From a virus, in the IMG/VR virus record IMGVR_UViG_3300034682_000085, positions 1-38,331 of that record: a stretch of 38,331 nt of DNA; one strand, given 5' to 3'. The position numbers and the translations under genes are program-made. Positions 13,570 through 21,708 of this stretch are shown here, piece after piece; position 1 is the stretch's first letter, and each line of letters begins with the position of its first letter. Under the pieces are notes generated by a model. That model was not told the DNA's origin, did no database searches, and saw only the letters and a list, made by a program, of their open reading frames with translations.

Positions 13570-14411
13570 ACTTCTACAAGCGACACATCGGCGACTACAT
13601 CAAGAAGGCCGGGCACCTGACGCTGCTCGAGCACGGCATCTACGCGCGCCTCATGGACGTGTACTACACCCGCGAGGCCGGCATTCCCGAGGACAAGGCC
13701 GCGCGCCTCATCAGCGCCAGGTCGAAGGAGGAGCTGCAGGCGCTGGCCAACGTCCTGGACGAATTCTTCACGCTGGTCGACGGCCTGTGGACGCAGGGCC
13801 GCTGCGAGGAGGAAATCGGCAACGCCAGCGAGAAAGCGGAGCAGAACCGGGAGAACGGAAAAAAGGGCGGCAGGCCGAAGAAATCGGCAAGCGAACAAAA
13901 ACCCACGGAAAACCCAAACGGTTATGAAACCGAAAACCATGTGGGTTTCAAAAATAACCTTAGCCAGACTCCAGACTCCAGACTCCAGACTAAAACCCTT
14001 GGAGACACCGCGCCTACTCAACCGGAGTTGAGCGCAATCCTCGGCAACGAGCCTACGCCGGCTGGGTCGCTCAGCATGGCAATGCGCCGCTTCGGCATCA
14101 GCTCGAATCCCGGAGACCTGCGCTTGATCGCGCTAGCCGATCAGGGCATCACTGTCGACACCGTGAACGCTGCCTGTGAGGCGGCCAAGAAATCGAAGCC
14201 CGACGCCGCCATCCCGCCTGCCTACGTGTTCTCGATCCTGGAGCGCTGGGCGAAGGACGCAGCCGAGCTGCGCGCCACCGGCGCCGCGCCACCACGCACC
14301 ACAACCCGCCAGGCCGGCCAGGCCAACATCCAACGCCTCAACGACCGCATCAACGGAGCAAGCCATGACGACGACCATCGCATCATCGACATCAACGACC
14401 GCCCTGCCTGA
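13566..14411 (+). CDS. DUF1376-family replication initiator (O-like)
   Basis: A 281-residue protein. The N-terminal domain (about 1-90) is DUF1376: MNFYKRHIGDYIKKAGHLTL, EHGIYARLMDVYYTREAGIP and EEIGNASEKAEQNRENGKKG. A low-complexity linker (about 95-145) encoded by iteron-like repeats follows, then a helical C-terminal domain (about 150-265) likely to bind the helicase loader or replication P-like partner. ATG 13566 overlaps the previous stop (ATGA). It should recognise the phage origin, probably the repeats within its own gene. Confidence 0.88.
   Translation: MNFYKRHIGDYIKKAGHLTLLEHGIYARLMDVYYTREAGIPEDKAARLISARSKEELQALANVLDEFFTLVDGLWTQGRCEEEIGNASEKAEQNRENGKKGGRPKKSASEQKPTENPNGYETENHVGFKNNLSQTPDSRLQTKTLGDTAPTQPELSAILGNEPTPAGSLSMAMRRFGISSNPGDLRLIALADQGITVDTVNAACEAAKKSKPDAAIPPAYVFSILERWAKDAAELRATGAAPPRTTTRQAGQANIQRLNDRINGASHDDDHRIIDINDRPA
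13964..13991 (+). repeat. Four 7-bp direct repeats, candidate replication origin
   Basis: CCAGACT is repeated four times without spacing inside the DUF1376 gene. The stretch just upstream (about 13855-13965) is notably rich in A on this strand, in otherwise GC-rich DNA. Tandem iterons next to an AT-rich stretch within the initiator gene are the layout of the lambda origin in gene O. They encode only a linker, so the protein does not demand their sequence. Confidence 0.6.
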
Positions 14412-15066
14412 GGCATGGGTCGAGCGCCTGTTCGAGCGCATGCTGCTCGAGTACGGCAAGCGCTTCGCCGACCAGTGGGCGCAGGCCGACATGGACAAGC
14501 TCATCGCCTACTGGTCGCAGGAGCTGTCTGGCTACAGCAGCAACGAGCTCAAGCGAGGCCTCGACGCGCTCAGCCAGCGCGACTGGCCGCCCACCCTGCC
14601 GGAGTTCAAGCGCCTGTGCAGGCCCAGGGTCGACCCGGTCGCCGCGTACTACGAGGCCGTCGCCGGCGTGCAGGCCCGCTTCGCCAACGAGCATGGCAAG
14701 TGGACCCACCCGGCAATCTACTGGGCCGCCATGCCCATGGCCAGCGAGCTGCAGCAGCAGCCGTACAGCGCCGTCAAGGCGCGCTGGGAAGCTTCGCTCG
14801 ACAAGCAGCTCGCCCTGGGCGCTTGGGACGAGATCCCGAAGCCGATGCTGCAGCTGACTGCGCCGGGAAAGTCGACCACCAACACCGAGAAGGCCCGCGC
14901 CGCGATCGCGCACGCCGTGCGCTGCGTCAGCCACAAGGGGCCGAACCACGACCACTTGGGCTGGGCCCGGCGTCTCGTGGCCCGTGAGCAGGCCGGCGAA
15001 TCGCTGCTGCCCTACCAGGTGCAATGCGCGCATCAGGCGTTGGAGCGTGAGGCCAGCGCCACCTGA
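14365..15066 (+). CDS. Replication protein P-like protein
   Basis: A 233-residue helical protein. Residues about 17-85 (WVERLFERMLLEYGKRFADQW, with 20 more residues to YSSNELKRGLDALSQ and then RDWPPTLPEFKRLCRP) match the pattern of phage replication protein P and similar helicase-loading proteins. ATG 14365 overlaps the end of the DUF1376 gene. With it, it forms an O/P pair that would recruit host DnaB. The C-terminal third has no recognised motif. Confidence 0.75.
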   Translation: MTTTIASSTSTTALPEAWVERLFERMLLEYGKRFADQWAQADMDKLIAYWSQELSGYSSNELKRGLDALSQRDWPPTLPEFKRLCRPRVDPVAAYYEAVAGVQARFANEHGKWTHPAIYWAAMPMASELQQQPYSAVKARWEASLDKQLALGAWDEIPKPMLQLTAPGKSTTNTEKARAAIAHAVRCVSHKGPNHDHLGWARRLVAREQAGESLLPYQVQCAHQALEREASAT

Positions 15067-15118
15067 CCGAGACCATTTCGCGCGCGAGCGCGACTACAAC
15101 GACAAGGAGAATCACCCC

Positions 15119-15595
15119 ATGAACATCCTGGCCATCGACATCGGCACCACCACCGGCTGGGCCCGCACCGACCGCAACGGCATCGTGCACGGCGGCAGCG
15201 CCAAATTTCAGCCGCTCGCGATGGAGAAGCCCGGCCACCGCTGGCTCAAGTTCCGCGCCTTCCTGGGCGAGCAGCGCGCAGCCGGCGAGATCCACGCGGT
15301 CTACTACGAGGACGTGAAGCAGCACGCCGGCACCCTGGCGGCCCACGTCTACGGCGGCTTCCTCGCATGCCTGGAGATGTGGTGTGCCGCGAACAACGTC
15401 CCGCTGCGCCCGGTCGGCGTCGGCCAGGTCAAGAAGCACTGGACCGGCAAGGGAAACGCGGACAAGACGGCCATGGTGGAGGCGGCGCGCGCCAAGGGTT
15501 TCCGCCCGGTCGACAACAACCACGCCGACGCGCTGGCCATCCTGGCGCTCGCGCAGCACATCGAGGGCGTGGCGCCGGTGCGGGAGGCAGCGTGA
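15119..15595 (+). CDS. RuvC-like Holliday junction resolvase
   Basis: A 158-residue RNase H-fold nuclease. MNILAIDIGTTTGWA carries the first catalytic aspartate, D7. YYEDVKQHAG supplies a glutamate, and the C-terminal DNNHADALAI supplies the HxD pair typical of RuvC. It would resolve branched intermediates made by replication or by the RecT pathway and prepare concatemers for packaging. AAGGAGA lies upstream of ATG 15119, the best ribosome-binding site in this region. Its stop overlaps the GTG of the next gene. Confidence 0.9.
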   Translation: MNILAIDIGTTTGWARTDRNGIVHGGSAKFQPLAMEKPGHRWLKFRAFLGEQRAAGEIHAVYYEDVKQHAGTLAAHVYGGFLACLEMWCAANNVPLRPVGVGQVKKHWTGKGNADKTAMVEAARAKGFRPVDNNHADALAILALAQHIEGVAPVREAA

Positions 15596-15864
15596 CTGAC
15601 GACACCGACACCATCGAAAAGCGCGCCTATGCCCGCGGCTACGCCGCCGGCCGCAGGAAGGCCAAGACCATCCGGGACGAGACGAACCGCCGGCGCGAGC
15701 GCCAGACCTTCCTCGATCGCGCGTTCCTGGCCGCCCTGCCCTTCGCAATGGAGCAAAGCACCTGGCAACACGACGGCAAGAAGATCGACACGGTGCGCGA
15801 TCGCGTCGATCTGGCCTGGCGCGTGGCCATGACCTCGGTAGCAGCGCGGAGGATGGCCCCATGA
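15592..15864 (+). CDS. Small basic protein, GTG start
   Basis: A 90-residue Arg-rich helical protein starting at GTG 15592, which overlaps the resolvase stop (GTGA), with GGGAGG upstream. It begins TDDTDTIEKRAYARGYAAGR. No family is recognised. The stop overlaps the next ATG (ATGA). Confidence 0.7.
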   Translation: MTDDTDTIEKRAYARGYAAGRRKAKTIRDETNRRRERQTFLDRAFLAALPFAMEQSTWQHDGKKIDTVRDRVDLAWRVAMTSVAARRMAP

Positions 15865-16178
15865 CCGACCAGGCTTACAGCTTCCTCGTGGCAGGCGGCC
15901 TGGCGACAGTCAGCGCCGGCCTGGTCTGGCTGACGGTGCGCATGCACGCCCGTGATCGCGCTGGCCGCGCGGCGCGGGAGGAACGTGCACGTGCCGCCCT
16001 GATCCCTTCCGGCAGCGCCGCCTTCGACGCCGGCGCCATCGCCGCCCTGGATGGCGTCGAGGCCTGGGAGAACCCGCATTGCACGCCGAGCCGACTGCCG
16101 AAGGACGCCACCGCCTGGGCCGCGGGCTGGTGCTACGGGCGCCAGGTGTGGCGCGATTCATGGAGGGCTGCGGATTGA
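15861..16178 (+). CDS. N-terminally anchored membrane protein
   Basis: A 105-residue protein with one N-terminal membrane segment (about 7-26, FLVAGGLATVSAGLVWLTV) followed by a basic region. The C-terminal motif NPHCTPSRLPKDATAWAAGW resembles the short RMF-like Pro/Ala/Trp-Gly motif of small phage proteins. ATG 15861 overlaps the previous stop. The function is unknown. Confidence 0.65.
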   Translation: MTDQAYSFLVAGGLATVSAGLVWLTVRMHARDRAGRAAREERARAALIPSGSAAFDAGAIAALDGVEAWENPHCTPSRLPKDATAWAAGWCYGRQVWRDSWRAAD

Positions 16179-16357
16179 CTATCGCCATCACCGACAAGAC
16201 CGACGTCGAGCTGGCCGCCGACGCACGCATGATCGCGGCTGCGCTGACCAGGATCCGCACCGAGCTGCACCGGCGAGGCATCGAGGTCGACCTGCTCACC
16301 TGGAGCGAAGGCAAGATCGAGGTGCAAATCGAACGGGTAACGAGGGAGAAGCTTTGA
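16175..16357 (+). CDS. Small helical protein, probable TTG start
   Basis: A 60-residue protein with helix AADARMIAAALTRIRTELHR and a beta hairpin (VDLLTWSEGKIEVQIE). TTG 16175 overlaps the previous stop (TTGA) and has GGAGGG 7 nt upstream, so I prefer it to ATG 16160 in the same frame, whose own ribosome-binding site is poor. It lies just before the Q-like gene. Confidence 0.6.
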   Translation: MTIAITDKTDVELAADARMIAAALTRIRTELHRRGIEVDLLTWSEGKIEVQIERVTREKL

Positions 16358-16728
16358 CCGAACGACGCGATATCGGTGCCCGCCTCGAGAACTGGGGCCG
16401 GGTCTACCGCCCCAGCCGCACCATCGGTGTCAGCACCACCGGCAAGTTCTGCGACCAGCTCGAGCGCGAGGCCAACGGCGAGAAGCCCACGGCCGAGCGC
16501 CGCAAGGTGGACGAGGTCGACGCCCAGGCGATCGAGCACGCCATGCGGCTGCTGTCCCGCCGCGACCGTCTGCTGCTCAAGCTCTGCTACGTCGACCAGG
16601 CCGAGCCGCATGTCGTGTGCCGGAAGCTGTCGATCGCGCACCGACCCGCGACTGTTTTCGTCAATGCGTTCCGAGCAGCACAAGGTGCTGTCGAAGTAAT
16701 CGCCAATAAAAACGTTGCTCCAGAGTAA
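16354..16728 (+). CDS. Q-like late antiterminator, TTG start
   Basis: A 124-residue protein with RDIGARLENWGRVYRPSR near the N-terminus and VDEVDAQAIEHAMRLLSRRD plus LLLKLCYVDQ in the middle, as in the small lambdoid Q/late-regulator proteins. It would modify RNA polymerase at the promoter at 16951 so that it reads through the terminator at 17062 into the late genes. TTG 16354 overlaps the previous stop (TTGA) and follows GAGGGAGAA. A C-terminal HTH (VVCRKLSIAHRPATVF) is visible. Confidence 0.75.
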   Translation: MTERRDIGARLENWGRVYRPSRTIGVSTTGKFCDQLEREANGEKPTAERRKVDEVDAQAIEHAMRLLSRRDRLLLKLCYVDQAEPHVVCRKLSIAHRPATVFVNAFRAAQGAVEVIANKNVAPE

Positions 16729-16731
16729 AAT

Positions 16732-16760
16732 GCTTTCTCCAAAAACTTTTGCGGAGAAGC
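16732..16760 (+). promoter_or_regulatory. Hairpin masking a ribosome-binding site
   Basis: GCTTTCTCC (16732-16740) can pair with GGAGAAGC (16753-16760) across a 12-nt loop with one bulged base. GGAG of the stem is the ribosome-binding site of ATG 16762, so translation of that gene would need the hairpin to be opened. Confidence 0.45.
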
Positions 16761-16761
16761 T

Positions 16762-16941
16762 ATGAAGGTGGTCGATTACAAACTGGTCGAATCCAATTCC
16801 GGATCTGATTTTGACGACAAGGTGAAGTACGCCCTAAGGAACGGCTGGCAACCGTGGGAAAGCCCAATCTGCAAGTATCAGGACGGCCTGCGAATGTGGC
16901 TTTATGCTCAGGCATTTGTGAAATACGCGAAAGAAACCTGA
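16762..16941 (+). CDS. DUF1737-like small protein
   Basis: A 59-residue protein (MKVVDYKLVESNSGSDFDDK, followed by KYALRNGWQPWESPIC and ending MWLYAQAFVKYAKET). The pattern of a short helix, GWQPW and a final QAFVK strand resembles DUF1737, a small bacterial and phage family with no known function. GCGGAGAAGC precedes ATG 16762. It lies between the Q-like gene and the late promoter. Its DNA is less GC-rich than its neighbours. Confidence 0.7.
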   Translation: MKVVDYKLVESNSGSDFDDKVKYALRNGWQPWESPICKYQDGLRMWLYAQAFVKYAKET

Positions 16942-16950
16942 GCAGCGAGC

Positions 16951-16979
16951 TTGACAGCCGGAAACTCCAGCAGTAAATT
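16951..16979 (+). promoter_or_regulatory. Late promoter (pR'-like)
   Basis: A perfect -35 TTGACA (16951-16956), a 17-bp spacer and -10 TAAATT (16974-16979) predict initiation near 16986. It lies just downstream of the Q-like gene and DUF1737-like gene and ahead of all late genes. The transcript would meet the terminator at 17062 after about 110 nt, as in lambda pR'. Confidence 0.75.
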
Positions 16980-17061
16980 CCGCTCTACAACTTAATTCCG
17001 TCCAGAAATTCGACGTGTTAGCGTTCCCTGATGGGAGCCCGCGGCACACCTGGAGGATCTC

Positions 17062-17097
17062 AAAGCCCTGCGATCAGCGATGACGCGGGGCTTTTTG
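17062..17097 (+). terminator. Terminator of the late leader (tR'-like)
   Basis: AGCCCTGCG (17064-17072) and CGCGGGGCT (17084-17092) pair with one G-T wobble, followed by five T. It sits between the late promoter and the first late gene, so the late transcript ends here unless RNA polymerase is made termination-resistant by the Q-like protein. Confidence 0.85.
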
Positions 17098-17112
17098 CTT
17101 TCCGGAGCCACG

Positions 17113-17235
17113 ATGAAATTCTTTGCTGACTGGGGCGGCTTTGTCTCGACCGCCATGCTGCCTACCGTGATGGTCGGCCCGCGCTGGATCTACCTGTACT
17201 GGCTCCAGGGACGGATCGGTGCCCGCTGGGGCTGA
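17113..17235 (+). CDS. Possible small membrane-associated protein
   Basis: A 40-residue frame (MKFFADWGGFVSTAMLPTVM, ending WLQGRIGARWG) with one weak hydrophobic stretch and aromatic residues. CGGAG lies upstream of ATG 17113, in the first position after the tR'-like terminator. Such short frames precede terminase genes in related phages, but this one has no recognised family. Confidence 0.45.
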   Translation: MKFFADWGGFVSTAMLPTVMVGPRWIYLYWLQGRIGARWG

Positions 17236-17619
17236 TCCCTTCCAGTTCTGCCGCACGCCGGTAGCGTAGAGCGCGACGAAACGCGCACGGGACCTTACTT
17301 GCCCGAGAAGTGCCGGAGCCCCCGCCCGGCCAGACTTCGAAGACGGCACCCACGACTACGTGAACATGACCTGGCACTGGCCAGCACAGCTGAGCGCACA
17401 CCGCGTTGCTCGGCGCCGGACGCTGTAACCGGCAACCACACGCAAGCCGATTCCCTGCCGAGTCGTTTTCCGTGTGGTGGACACCCGCCCACCTCTCCGT
17501 CCGCCGTGTGCGGCACTCGCGGGGTTGTCCACCCAACCCTGTCTCCACGGGATGCGGGTCCCAATCCTTCCCGCATCTCCTTCGCCCGGCCACGTGCCGG
17601 GCTTTTTTATTCCGCAACC
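17236..17619 (+). other. Hairpin-rich leader before terminase, no gene
   Basis: This 384-bp stretch has no reliable coding frame. It holds three stems: GGGTTG/CAACCC (17522-17539), GATGCGGG/CCCGCATC with an 11-nt loop (17551-17577), and the terminator at 17584-17608. Lying just before the small terminase gene, it is a candidate for the packaging initiation site or an RNA control element of late transcription. No direct sign of either is visible. Confidence 0.5.
17584..17608 (+). terminator. Terminator just upstream of terminase small subunit
   Basis: GCCCGGC, loop CACGT, GCCGGGC (17584-17602), followed by six T. It is the second strong terminator in the late leader, ending 11 bp before ATG 17620. 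Transcription from the late promoter must pass both for late genes to be expressed. Confidence 0.85.
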
Positions 17620-18048
17620 ATGACCGCGACCACCTACACGCCCGAGCTCGGCGCCAAGTTCTGCGCCGCGATGGCGTCGACCACCGACAGTATCGCGACC
17701 ATCTGCCGGCGCGCCGGCATGCCCAGCAAGGCGACGGTGTTTCGCTGGAAGTCTGAGCATCCGCTGTTCGCTGCAATGTACGACGCCGCCAAGAGCGCGC
17801 AGATCGACACGCAGTTCGATGAGATTGTCGAGATCGCGGACAACTGCAAGGCCGATAAAGACTCGGTGGCCAAGGCAAAGCTGCGCATCTACGCGCGCAT
17901 CGAGGCGGCCCAGCGCCTGAAGCCGAAGGAATACGGCCTGAAGGTCGCGCACGGCGGCACCGACGACCTGCCGCCTATGAAAACCGAGTCCCACGTGACC
18001 GTCACCGCCGAGGAGGCGTACAAGAGGATGCTCGATGGCGGTACCTGA
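17620..18048 (+). CDS. terS: Terminase small subunit
   Basis: A 142-residue protein. The N-terminal part (about 5-45) is a DNA-binding HTH: ATICRRAGMPSKATVFRWKS. A central helical region follows (VAKAKLRIYARIEAAQRLKP), with YGLKVAHGG, as in many phage TerS proteins with a downstream oligomerisation core. It would recognise the packaging site and load the large subunit, with which it overlaps by 14 bp. ATG 17620 lacks a good ribosome-binding site. Confidence 0.88.
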   Translation: MTATTYTPELGAKFCAAMASTTDSIATICRRAGMPSKATVFRWKSEHPLFAAMYDAAKSAQIDTQFDEIVEIADNCKADKDSVAKAKLRIYARIEAAQRLKPKEYGLKVAHGGTDDLPPMKTESHVTVTAEEAYKRMLDGGT

Positions 18049-19558
18049 CTGGTTCGACTTCAAGGCGCCCGACTACGAGCGGGTGTACCAGCTGCGCGCC
18101 GAACGCCTGCAGCGCATCCGCGCCGATCCCGGCCTGGTCCCAGCCCTGAAGGAGCACTACAAGGCCAACCCGATCGACTTCATCAACGACTGGGGCATGA
18201 CCTTCGATCCACGTAACGCCGAGATCGGGCTGCCCAGCATCATCCCCTTCATGCTGTTCCCGAAGCAGGCCGACTTCGTCACATGGGTACGCGAGCGCTG
18301 GCTGGGCCGCGAGGATGGCTTGGCCGAGAAATCCCGCGACATGGGTATCTCCTGGCTGTGCGTCGGCATCGCGGTCTGGATGTGGACGTTCTACCCGGGT
18401 GTGGTGATCGGCTTCGGTAGCCGCAAGGAGGAATACGTCGACAAGCTGGGCGACCCGAAGTCGCTCTTCTGGAAGGTGCGCCAGTTCATCAAGCTGCTGC
18501 CGAACGAGTTCCGGCCGAAGGGCTACGTCGAGAAGCAGCATGCGCCGCACATGCGGATCCTGAACCCCGAGACCGGCGCCGCCATCATCGGCGAGGCCGG
18601 CGACAACATCGGGCGCGGTAACCGCACCTCGATCTACTTCAAGGACGAGTCGGCCTTCTACGAGCGCCCGGATGCGATCGATGCAGCGCTGTCCCAGACC
18701 TCGAACTGCAAGATCGACGTCTCCACCGTCAACGGCAACGGCAACCCGTTCTACCGCAAGCGGCACGGCGGCAAAATCAAGGTATTCACGTTCCACTGGC
18801 GCCAGGACCCGCGCAAGGACGATGCCTGGTACCAGAAGCAGCGCGAGGCGCTCGATCCGGTCATCGTGGCGCAGGAAATCGACATCGACTACAACGCGTC
18901 GACCTCGGACGCCTGGATCGTTGGCGACCTGATCGCCGCCGCCCAGGGTAAGGGGCCAGCCGATGTCGAGCCGGTCGGCAGCTGGAACATCGGCGTCGAT
19001 GCGGCGCACTTCGGTGATGACGAAAGCGTGATCCACAAGCGCCGCGGACGCCTGAACCTGCCACAGGTCACGCGCCGCAGCCTCGATGGCCTGGGCCTGG
19101 CCGCCGTGGTCACCAGCGAATGCGACGACCTGGTTGCCGCCGGCGGTGAGATCGGCGTGATCGTGATCGAGCTGGACGGCCCGGGCGTGTCCTGCTTCGA
19201 CCAGCTCAAGGCCGGCAAGTACGCCAGCAAGGTTCAGGGCGTGCACACCGGCGCCCGGCTCTCCGATGGCAAGAACTACAACATCAAGGCGCGCATCTGG
19301 CGTGACGCGCGCGACTACCTGGTCGACGCGCCGGTGTCGATGCCGAACTGCGGCGAGCTGCGGTCGCAGCTGGCCTCGGTGAAGTACAAGTACAAGGATG
19401 GCTTGCTGCTCATGCAGTCGAAAAAGGAATACAAGGCGTTCTACGGCAAGTCGCCTGACCGCGCCGACGCCTTCGTGCTGACCTTCGCCCGCCCTGCCGT
19501 CGCACCCCGACCTCAACAGAAACGACCGGCCGCCGCACCTGGGGGCTGGATGGGATAA
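18035..19558 (+). CDS. terL: Terminase large subunit
   Basis: The 507-residue DNA-packaging motor. The N-terminal ATPase has a Walker A-like AEKSRDMGISW (97-107) and Walker B SIYFKDES with catalytic D204-E205. The C-terminal RNase H-like nuclease has D322 in GVDAAHFGDD and the final DRADAF (D475, D478). Length and motif order are typical. It cuts concatemers and pumps DNA into the procapsid via the portal encoded next. ATG 18035 lies in the end of terS. Confidence 0.95.
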   Translation: MAVPDWFDFKAPDYERVYQLRAERLQRIRADPGLVPALKEHYKANPIDFINDWGMTFDPRNAEIGLPSIIPFMLFPKQADFVTWVRERWLGREDGLAEKSRDMGISWLCVGIAVWMWTFYPGVVIGFGSRKEEYVDKLGDPKSLFWKVRQFIKLLPNEFRPKGYVEKQHAPHMRILNPETGAAIIGEAGDNIGRGNRTSIYFKDESAFYERPDAIDAALSQTSNCKIDVSTVNGNGNPFYRKRHGGKIKVFTFHWRQDPRKDDAWYQKQREALDPVIVAQEIDIDYNASTSDAWIVGDLIAAAQGKGPADVEPVGSWNIGVDAAHFGDDESVIHKRRGRLNLPQVTRRSLDGLGLAAVVTSECDDLVAAGGEIGVIVIELDGPGVSCFDQLKAGKYASKVQGVHTGARLSDGKNYNIKARIWRDARDYLVDAPVSMPNCGELRSQLASVKYKYKDGLLLMQSKKEYKAFYGKSPDRADAFVLTFARPAVAPRPQQKRPAAAPGGWMG

Positions 19559-19561
19559 CAC

Positions 19562-21700
19562 ATGGCTGACAAAGAAGACAACGACCTGCACTCGGAAGGG
19601 CTGCGGATCTACGGCGTTGCCGTCGAGCGCGAGAGCGAAAACCGTACCCGGTACGAGAATGACGTGAGGTTCGCGCGCCTGAGCGAGCAATGGCCGGATG
19701 CCGTGCGCAGGCAGCGTGAGCTCGACGGCCGCCCTTGCCTGACTATCAACAAGCTGCCGGCATTTATCCGCCAGGTGGTGAACGACGCGCGCCAGAACAC
19801 GCCACAAATCAAGTTTCACCCGGTCGGCGATGGCTCGGATCAGTGGACTGCCAAGGTGCTGGACGGCCTGGTGCGCAACATCGAGGTTCAGTCGAACGCG
19901 GACGTCGCCTACGACACGGCGATCGAGAACGCTGTGACCGGTGGCTTCGGCTTCTTCCGCATCACGACCGACTACACCAGCGACGACAGCTTCGACCAGG
20001 ATATTCGCATCGAGCGGATCCCGAATTCGCTGTCGGTGGTGCCGGATGCTCATTGCATGGACGCCGACTCGGCGAACTGGAACGACTGCTTCGTCACCGA
20101 GACCTATTCGCTGGACGCATTCAAGGCGAAGTGGCCGAAGGCCGACGTCTCCAGCTTCGAGGGTGATGGTCGCAGCCAATGCGCACCGAACTGGCTCGAT
20201 GGCGACGACATCATGGTTGCCGAATGGTGGACGCGCCGCGAGGTCGAGAAGACCCTGCTGAAGCTGTCGAACGGCGACGTCATGTACCAGGAGCAGTTCG
20301 ACGCGATCGCCGAGTTGCTCGATCTGGATGGCGTTACGGTAGCCGATCAGCGGCCGGTGCGCTCGATGAAGGTCACGCAGCACATCATGACCGGCGCCGG
20401 CATTATCGAGACGAACGACTGGGCCGGCAAGTACATTCCGGTTGTCCCAGTCTACGGCGACGAGGTCGTCATCGATGGCAAGCGGCACCTGAAGTCGATG
20501 ATCCACGACGCGACGGACGCCCAGCGCAGCTACAACTTCTGGCGCTCCACCGCGACCGAGGTTGCCTCGATGGCACCCAAGGCACCCTGGGTGGGGGCGA
20601 CTGGCTCGTTCGCCAGCGATCCGAATTGGCTGACCGCGAACACGGTCAACCACCCATACCTCGAGTACGACCCGGTCGACAACATGCCGCCGCCGCAGCG
20701 CATCCCGTTCGCCGGGCCTGATGCTGCGTCGATGCAGGAGGCGATGAACGCCTCCGACGACATGAAGTCGGTCATGGGTCTGTTCGACGCCAGCCTGGGC
20801 GCGCAGTCAAACGAAACCTCGGGCCGCGCGATCCTGGCGCGCCAGCGTGAGGGCGACGTCAGCACATTCAACTTCACCGACAACCAGAACCGCGCGATCC
20901 GCCACGCCGGCCGCATCCTGGCCGACCTGATCCCGAAGGTCTATTCGGTCGAACGCATCATCCGCGTGATCCACGAGGACGACACACCGGAGAACGTGAA
21001 GATCAACGGCCCGACCGACCCGATCCAGGCGCAGCAGCAGGCGATGCAGGGGCAGCAGCAAGGCCTGACGGATGAGCAGCGCGGAATCGTCCAGGTGTAT
21101 GACCTGACGACCGGTAAGTACGACGTAACGTGCGAGAGTGGCCCGAGCTACACCACGAAGCGCCAAGAGGCTGCCGAGCAGATGGTCAGCTTCATGCAGG
21201 CCGTACCAGCTTCTGGCCCGATCATCGGCCACCGCCTGGCGAAGGCTCTGGACTGGCCTGGTGCGATGGAGATCGCCGAAGACCTCAAGGCGATGTTGCC
21301 GCCGCAGCTGCAGGGCCAGAACCCGCAAGTGGCGCAGATGCAGCAGGCCCTGCAGCAGCTCCAGCAAGCGCTGGCGCAGGCCCAGGCCGCGCTGAACGAC
21401 AAGCAGCAGGACCGCGAGATTGACGTGGCGAAAGTGAAGATCGACGCCTACAAGGCCGAAAGCGATCGCATCAAGGTCGTCGGCGCCGGCATGGGCCCGG
21501 CCGAGGTGCAGGCGCTGGTCATGCAAACGCTGCAACAAGTGCTGTCGTCTCCGGACATCACACCTGGTGCGCCGACATCGCCCCCTATGCAGCCGGGCAT
21601 GCCGCAGCCCGACATGCAGCCCGGCACCGAGCCGGCCGCGCTCGAGCAACCGCAGCCCGCGGTGCCGCCGCCTGATATGGGCGGTGCAATCCCCTCCTGA
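19562..21700 (+). CDS. P22-type portal protein
   Basis: A 712-residue portal protein, close in size to P22 gp1 (725). The N-terminal region has RTRYENDVRFARLSEQWPD, RPCLTINKLPAFIRQVVND and NAVTGGFGFFRI, hallmarks of P22-type portals. The C-terminal part (about 590-712) is a Gln-rich coiled coil followed by a Pro/Gln/Met-rich tail, which corresponds to the barrel region. It forms the ring for DNA entry and for attachment of the short tail. Confidence 0.92.
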   Translation: MADKEDNDLHSEGLRIYGVAVERESENRTRYENDVRFARLSEQWPDAVRRQRELDGRPCLTINKLPAFIRQVVNDARQNTPQIKFHPVGDGSDQWTAKVLDGLVRNIEVQSNADVAYDTAIENAVTGGFGFFRITTDYTSDDSFDQDIRIERIPNSLSVVPDAHCMDADSANWNDCFVTETYSLDAFKAKWPKADVSSFEGDGRSQCAPNWLDGDDIMVAEWWTRREVEKTLLKLSNGDVMYQEQFDAIAELLDLDGVTVADQRPVRSMKVTQHIMTGAGIIETNDWAGKYIPVVPVYGDEVVIDGKRHLKSMIHDATDAQRSYNFWRSTATEVASMAPKAPWVGATGSFASDPNWLTANTVNHPYLEYDPVDNMPPPQRIPFAGPDAASMQEAMNASDDMKSVMGLFDASLGAQSNETSGRAILARQREGDVSTFNFTDNQNRAIRHAGRILADLIPKVYSVERIIRVIHEDDTPENVKINGPTDPIQAQQQAMQGQQQGLTDEQRGIVQVYDLTTGKYDVTCESGPSYTTKRQEAAEQMVSFMQAVPASGPIIGHRLAKALDWPGAMEIAEDLKAMLPPQLQGQNPQVAQMQQALQQLQQALAQAQAALNDKQQDREIDVAKVKIDAYKAESDRIKVVGAGMGPAEVQALVMQTLQQVLSSPDITPGAPTSPPMQPGMPQPDMQPGTEPAALEQPQPAVPPPDMGGAIPS

Positions 21701-21708
21701 AAGAGAGA

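Noticed and set aside
17521-17577. Possible decayed tRNA (stem with loop TCCCAATCC) before terminase
   Set aside because: Only a T-arm-like stem is visible. No cloverleaf, anticodon arm or acceptor stem can be built around it.
18002-20653. 883-codon leftward frame
   Set aside because: It lies antisense to terminase and portal genes that have clear motifs. Long antisense frames are common in GC-rich genes.
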